Source of the DNA: Strongylocentrotus purpuratus
Lineage: Eukaryota; Echinodermata; Echinoidea; Camarodonta; Strongylocentrotidae
Assembly (NCBI RefSeq): GCF_000002235.5
Contig: NW_022145606.1
Span: 48,668,685 to 48,732,684 of the forward strand
Direction of reading: 5' to 3'
DNA length: 64,000 nucleotides
This document shows, in pieces, positions 59,011 through 64,000 of the stretch. The notes beneath the pieces were generated by a model that was not told where the DNA came from, did no database searches, and worked only from the letters and a program-made list of their open reading frames with translations. Position 1 is the first letter of the stretch. Every line of letters starts with the position of its first letter. The position numbers and the translations under genes were made by a program.

Positions 59011-60131
59011 TTTATTTTTCTTATTTTGAACCACTTTTTTGTTAACAAGATTACTTTGAAATGGTTCAACCAAATATCTTGAAATTTGTCACACATATGT
59101 ATAGGCATATGGATAAAACAAGGTAAGGTTTTCAACATTGACCTTGACTGATGACGTCATCTAGGCGCCATTTTGTGATTTTTTTCTGAAAATCAACTCA
59201 TGATCATATCTTCATAACTAAAAGTTATTTCTCATTCATATTTATCATGATCAAGGTCAATATCAGTCCGGCTAATTTCAGGTAAAAAAAATGCGCGCAT
59301 GCGCGTACGTCCGCGCGTCAGTACGCGCGCAATTTTTAAAAAATGCTCAAATATATTTTGCATACGTTTTAGGTCATTTTAAGCATTTTATAAAAAATCG
59401 CGCACACGCGCATGCGCGCGCGTTTTCGCGCGTAACACCATTACAAAACATAGAATCGCCTTTTTTTTCTTTCATGATATTTCTCATATTTTTTCGAACA
59501 AGTTGATACCATGTTTATCTCTTTATGACAATTAATAACAAGATGAGCGTCCATTCAAGATAAATGTCCGTGCGCGCGAGCTCTTTTAATACATAGCATA
59601 CATAGGCAAAAACAGGCCTATACAAAATCCATTATAGCCTTGGAATGCACCGGGACCTTCATTTTTTTCATATTTAGATAGAGTATGATTTGGAGATATG
59701 ATTTCATGTCTCGTTTGGCCTTTAAGTGTATCGTGACATCATCATAATGGCCTTGGAACTCAAAATACGAATATGCATATTATGACGTCAGCATATTTAT
59801 TTAAAATTGATTGTATCTCTGTAAATATTGATCGTTTTTCCTCCAAATTTTGATATGTTGTAGCTAAGACAATTCGCTACAAGCTCTGTAACATTTTTTT
59901 TTCGTTTTAATGACGTCATCATAGTGAAAATTACGATTAAAGGGCACATATTGGAAATTTCATAATTTGCGTGTTATGCCTATAGAAGGTGAATTTCGTT
60001 CACGTCATGAATCTACATATTGTTTTGTAAGCATTTTTAAGCAGTATCTCGCTTATTTTTGCTCTATTTTGTCTCAAATTTTAGTTGACCAGCCCCCCTA
60101 TACTTGTTCCAAACAAGTATTATATGTCTAG
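59011..60131 (+). mobile_element. Helitron-like monomer 9 (array end)
   Basis: Subfamily-1 relative of monomers 3, 6 and 7, 5' end missing. The last CTAG (60128-60131) is followed by T, as expected for the insertion site. Confidence 0.8.
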
Positions 60132-61419
60132 TTATTTATTGTTTTCACTTCTAGAACCAAACTCGCAAATTATGAAACACATAACTTTTTTTTTATGCAT
60201 TTGTATGGGGTAGCAAATCTGACAAAATCTGTAGAGAACAAATGTGTCAACATAATAAATAAATAAAGGCGGGGTTTAAATGATTTAATAACAAAATGCA
60301 TGCATAATCCTTAAAGGAAACCTAAACCCAAAGAATAAGTGTAGGTATTCTGAAAAATGAGATGTATTCCTGCCCTTTGATGTACAATATTCCTTACGAA
60401 AATGTATAAGATATATATAAATGAAGATATTCCTGGCATGATGTGATGCCTTTCAGCATGATATGGGCGCAGCCATTTTCTTGAAAATGTGATGTACCTG
60501 TTGAAGTTGTACATGTATCATGCACCAAGCTTTAGTTATAAAGAATTTTTAAAACACTAACGAAACCTTTACTTTTCAATAAAAAATAATAATAACTGAG
60601 ATGATAACAAATTATATTAGGTGAAAAATAAATGATAGGGGCACTACTGTAACAAAATTCATTTATAAATACTACACTATAGCAGTTGACAAATCTATTT
60701 CATTTATGAGAAACCTTCACCCCAGAAGAGCACTAACTTATTTATGCAATTTGCGTTCTGGCAGTTATAGTAAAAAGGATAATAGCAGGTGAATGAAATG
60801 CTTCATTACCACACACGTCTGGGAAAGAAGCATCCATACATTTGAATACATTTACTTGATAAACGACTTCGCATAGTACGTTACATTATCAAGAAAATGG
60901 CGATGCCCATGTCGTGCTGAGAAACTGTACCTTTTGTTTTGCTTGATACCGCTCTCATACACTTTGGTGGGGAATCTTGTAGATTGATGGGCAATAATAT
61001 AATAAATCTCTCAGAATAAGTAAAGTTATTACTTGGGGGTCGGTTTCCTTTAAGATATACTGGATTAGAACATTCCAAGGTTCAAAGTTACATGTGGCAC
61101 ACGTTTCATTCATTCTTTTGCCAGACTTATTCTTGTCAGTTGTATATGGATTTTGTTTACCTATAAGATTTGGCAATCTTGGCGCCTATTTGGAAGGAGG
61201 TTCTTTTTGCTTGGTCCCTTTTGGTTGAACTTGTTATTGATCAAATTGCATGTTTACCTCTCTGGAAAAACTCCCGAATAAAACGACCGACAAAAGCAGT
61301 ATATTTTAGGTATTGGACAGTAGCGGCGAAATAGCTTTCAGAGTGCAGGTGCACGAATACAAAGGACACTTCTAGAAAAAAGAAGGGGGCACTTGCATTG
61401 CGACTGATTAGATAATAGA
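60132..61419. other. No gene or repeat recognised
   Basis: AT-rich sequence with only short unsupported open frames on both strands. Confidence 0.4.
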
Positions 61420-62110
61420 GACTCTCCATCTTTTTGGGAACTTGTGGACAGAATGAAAGAAAAATACACAGATAATGCGTCCATTGTTATTACAGCGAAA
61501 TAATGGTACGTTCATCTCAAAAAACCAATGAACAAAGATTACAAACTTAAATTTGAAACTGAAAAAGATTCTAAACAAATGACCTTGGATACACAACAAC
61601 TTAATTCTTCTATCACAGTCAAAAAAGTCTTGCATGCGATTAATACTCTCAGAAGAAGGAAATCGGGCTGTATTGATAATTAATCTCATAAAACCAATAT
61701 GATCCAAAGAAGGAGACAATAAGGACCCCTCCAATTATTGAGAGATAGCCCTTACAAGCTCTCTTGCAAAACTATGTTCAAGAATACTCTACAATATACT
61801 TCAAACATACTTTGACGAAAACAACATAATGACCGCTAATCAGATAAGTTTTAAAAAAGGTTGCAGGACTATAGTGAACATATATTCACTCTAAAAAAAC
61901 TGGTAGATACATGTTTAAAAATAAGAAATATAAAATTGTGTACGTGTACTTTGTGGATTTCTGCAAAGCGTTTGATTCTTTTAACAGAAACGCTCTTCTT
62001 TTCAAGAAAAAAGTACACACAATATAACCAGTCCATTCTACGTTATCATCACAAATAAAACGCTATACAAAACCTAATCAAAAAATCAAATCAAAGCCAA
62101 AAACCGCCAG
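61420..62110 (+). pseudogene. Decayed LINE reverse transcriptase fragment
   Basis: Broken plus-strand frames read FWELVDRMKEKYTDNASIVI, VKKVLHAINTLRRRKSGCID, SKEGDNKDPSNY*EIALTSS (stop inside), LAKLCSRILYNILQTYFDEN, NIMTANQISFKKGCRT and, in another frame, VYFVDFCKAFDSFNRNALLF with changes. These are RT blocks before the catalytic motif. Several stops and frameshifts are present. It belongs to a different LINE group from the three others in the window. Confidence 0.75.
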
Positions 62111-62393
62111 ATTTAGCCAACGAAACATTTCCCCCATAGACCAAATATTTTGGGAAAGATGCAAATTAGGGTATACTTGAAGACAATAATTATTCATAAT
62201 ATATTGTAATAAGGATTGGGTAACTTTGTCTCAGATTCTTAAACCAAATTCTTGATTTAGCTCATGCTGCAATGATAATTATAAACCTTTAGGTCAGTCA
62301 GGAACCCCATGACTATTACAAGCCGATCGCATGTCTGACTATCAAGATATTTATGATTGGAAATCGAAATCAATAACGGTTTTCCTAATACTA

Positions 62394-62914
62394 CCGTGTG
62401 AGTCAAAAAAAAGTTTACACCTAGAAAATTGTTAATTATTTTTAAAGTCATCTATGAACAGTAAATTATTATCCATCTTATTAAAGAGTGTTTTATCCCA
62501 AATCATTTGGAATCATTTTGATGCGGTATGTGTTCACGTTTGAATGAACAGGAAGCATTATTTGCGAAAGTGCAAAAATCGAATTGCGCCAAAGTGATGC
62601 CTAAACAGAATGAATTGAATGTATCGTTCAAATGAAACGTTATTTAGATCTGCAAAGACTGAATTAATACCCCAATCCCAATTGTTTTATTCAAACATGA
62701 CATAAGCAATTTTGGCGCAAGTCGATTTTTTGCACTCTCGCAAACAATGCCTCCTGTTCATCAAAGCGTGAACACATACCACTCAAAAATGGTATCAAAT
62801 TATTTGGGATAAAACACTCTTTCATATTAAAGATGTATACTATTTACTGTTCATAGATGATTTTTAAAATAATTTGCAATTTTCTAGGTGTAAACTTGTT
62901 TTGGACTCACACTG
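62394..62914. mobile_element. 521-bp Tc1/mariner-like MITE
   Basis: TA flanks both ends (62392-62393 and 62915-62916). The termini are CCGTGTGAGTC.. and ..GGACTCACACTG, with AGTTTACACCTAGAAAATTG following inside. The arms exceed 200 bp and share CATCTATGAACAGTAAAT, AGTGTTTTATCCCAAAT and GTGTTCACG. The interior has no transposase. TA target and GTGAGTC termini fit the Tc1/mariner group. Confidence 0.85.
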
Positions 62915-62916
62915 TA

Positions 62917-64000
62917 CAGTCCATTGGGGAAAACGAGTATGGTAAAACCGGTCACTTAAACATATTTTTTTTTGGAGGCATTTCATGATCATTTTAAGCT
63001 CATTTTTTAGGGCTTCAATATTAAACCATATCAAAGACAGTGGTGACACGTAGGGCCCTGCATCTCAGATTTAACATTGTTAAACGATTAAGACAAAAAC
63101 CCAAACAAATAAACCTGAGGGATAATAATAGTATTGTAGGGCCCTGACGGAGAGAACTATAATACTCTTGACGCTACCGTATGTATATAAACCAACGTTT
63201 TCAATCATAATTATGTACATGAATAAAATCCATGTTGAACATATCTCTTTTTCTTCATCACTATTGTAAATCGACCAGCAAATTACAAACCTGGAAAAAG
63301 GTAGCTATGATAAATATTTTTTTCTTTATCCTAGTTTCCAGGGTGTTTTTTATGGTAAGACACACTCTTTGGGATAAACTAGATAAAGTTGTAAGTCAGT
63401 GACGTAGCTCCAAAAGAAGGATGGTGCATAAAGGCGGGTATGGCCCGCGGTTAAGTTTCAGCTATCTGTCATATTATTAAACCTTGTACTAGTGATTTTA
63501 TCTGCTATGTGACAACCATGGGACGGTTTCTTATGTATGGTACCGCAATATTTATTGTCATCAAAATATTCAAATAGCCTTGTATAGAGACGATGAACCA
63601 ATAAGAAACATAACACATCGTCGTTCACTCCGAACAGTGGAATCAACCAAGCAGGATCAACTGTGAAATGAATTATTATGAGTCATACTTGCAAGAATAA
63701 ATTGCCACGTCATGGTTGTGTTAAATGGTGAACGATTGCTGCTAAAATTCAGCAGGGAATGTTGCTGAGATTGCTTTCCCCTAACAATTACTATGATACA
63801 TCAAGCTATAGATAGAAATATGACCGACACAAACATTGTCATTGTCTTGAAAATCCCACTGTAATGGTGATAAGAGCAGAATTAACAGTCATGACAGAGA
63901 CCAGTCAGTAATTAAAGATAAAAATAAATGGTTTGGGTAGACTGAAAGATGGTTATGGTGGCAAATATATTTAGAATGTTTTTTTTTTCTTCTTTAAGTT
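62917..64000. other. No gene recognised
   Basis: AT-rich; only short frames without domains. No inverted or tandem repeat of note was seen. Confidence 0.4.

Larger units (their letters stand above)
48036..60131 (+). mobile_element. Tandem array of nine non-autonomous Helitron-like elements
   Basis: Monomers end at CTAG (49485, 50695, 51820, 53716, 55562, 56647, 57729, 59010, 60131). Just before each end is a hairpin (ATACTTGTT-CCA-AACAAGTAT or AATTCGTC-CCCAT-GACGAATT) followed by 6-8 nt or so. The full 5' end is TCAGGTGGGCTGTAT. The whole array lies between A (48035) and T (60132). These are Helitron hallmarks: 5' TC, 3' hairpin plus CTRR, A/T target, no target duplication. The monomers are 1.1-1.9 kb, share GC-rich CGCGCGCGTGCGCGTACGTC boxes and TGACGTCA sites, and encode no Rep/helicase. 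Small frames in them are repeated noise. Confidence 0.85.

Overview
This is animal nuclear DNA: AT-rich, intron-bearing and crowded with transposons. It is most likely from an echinoderm, probably a sea urchin or a relative. That placement is an inference from the Death-NACHT-LRR-type gene, whose repeated module resembles the expanded NLR families of sea urchins, and from the mix of repeats. No rRNA, CRISPR array or bacterial operon was seen.

One host gene dominates and runs on the minus strand from about 43.54 kb down to at least 2.23 kb. I could assemble 17 exons with GT/AG splice sites and matching intron phases: a Death-domain exon (43257-43537), a 72-bp linker exon, a large NACHT ATPase exon (38900-40491), then seven exons of 512-542 bp carrying degenerate leucine-rich repeats, separated by six mini-exons of 40-49 bp or similar, and a 97-bp last exon. 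From the ATG at 43533 the joined model is 6012 nt, exactly 2004 codons, with no internal stop. The product would be a cytoplasmic NOD-like receptor; function is inferred from domain order.

The most striking point is how the LRR part grew. Every large LRR exon runs phase 0 to phase 2 and every small exon phase 2 to phase 0, so a small/large pair adds whole codons. Exons D, C and B look like hybrids: their 5' halves match exon A and their 3' halves match exon E. Unequal crossing-over inside a conserved stretch of two neighbouring exons would produce exactly this. The duplicated introns share, or differ by, a foldback MITE, a second MITE, an LTR-like 2-kb segment, a 97-bp MITE and a 4.5-kb LINE. 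This gives an internal record of the order of events.

Upstream of the gene lie two LINE remnants (43.96-47.04 kb), then at 48036-60131 a head-to-tail array of nine non-autonomous Helitron-like elements (5' TC, 3' hairpin followed by CTAG, inserted between A and T). The array begins with five partial copies of its own 5' end; two monomers carry tRNA-like sequences. The right end (60.1-64 kb) holds a decayed LINE and a Tc1/mariner-like MITE. The left end (0-8.7 kb) holds tandem repeats, purine tracts, homopolymer C/A runs and a decayed minus-strand LINE. Foldback elements, including one nested inside another, fill many introns.
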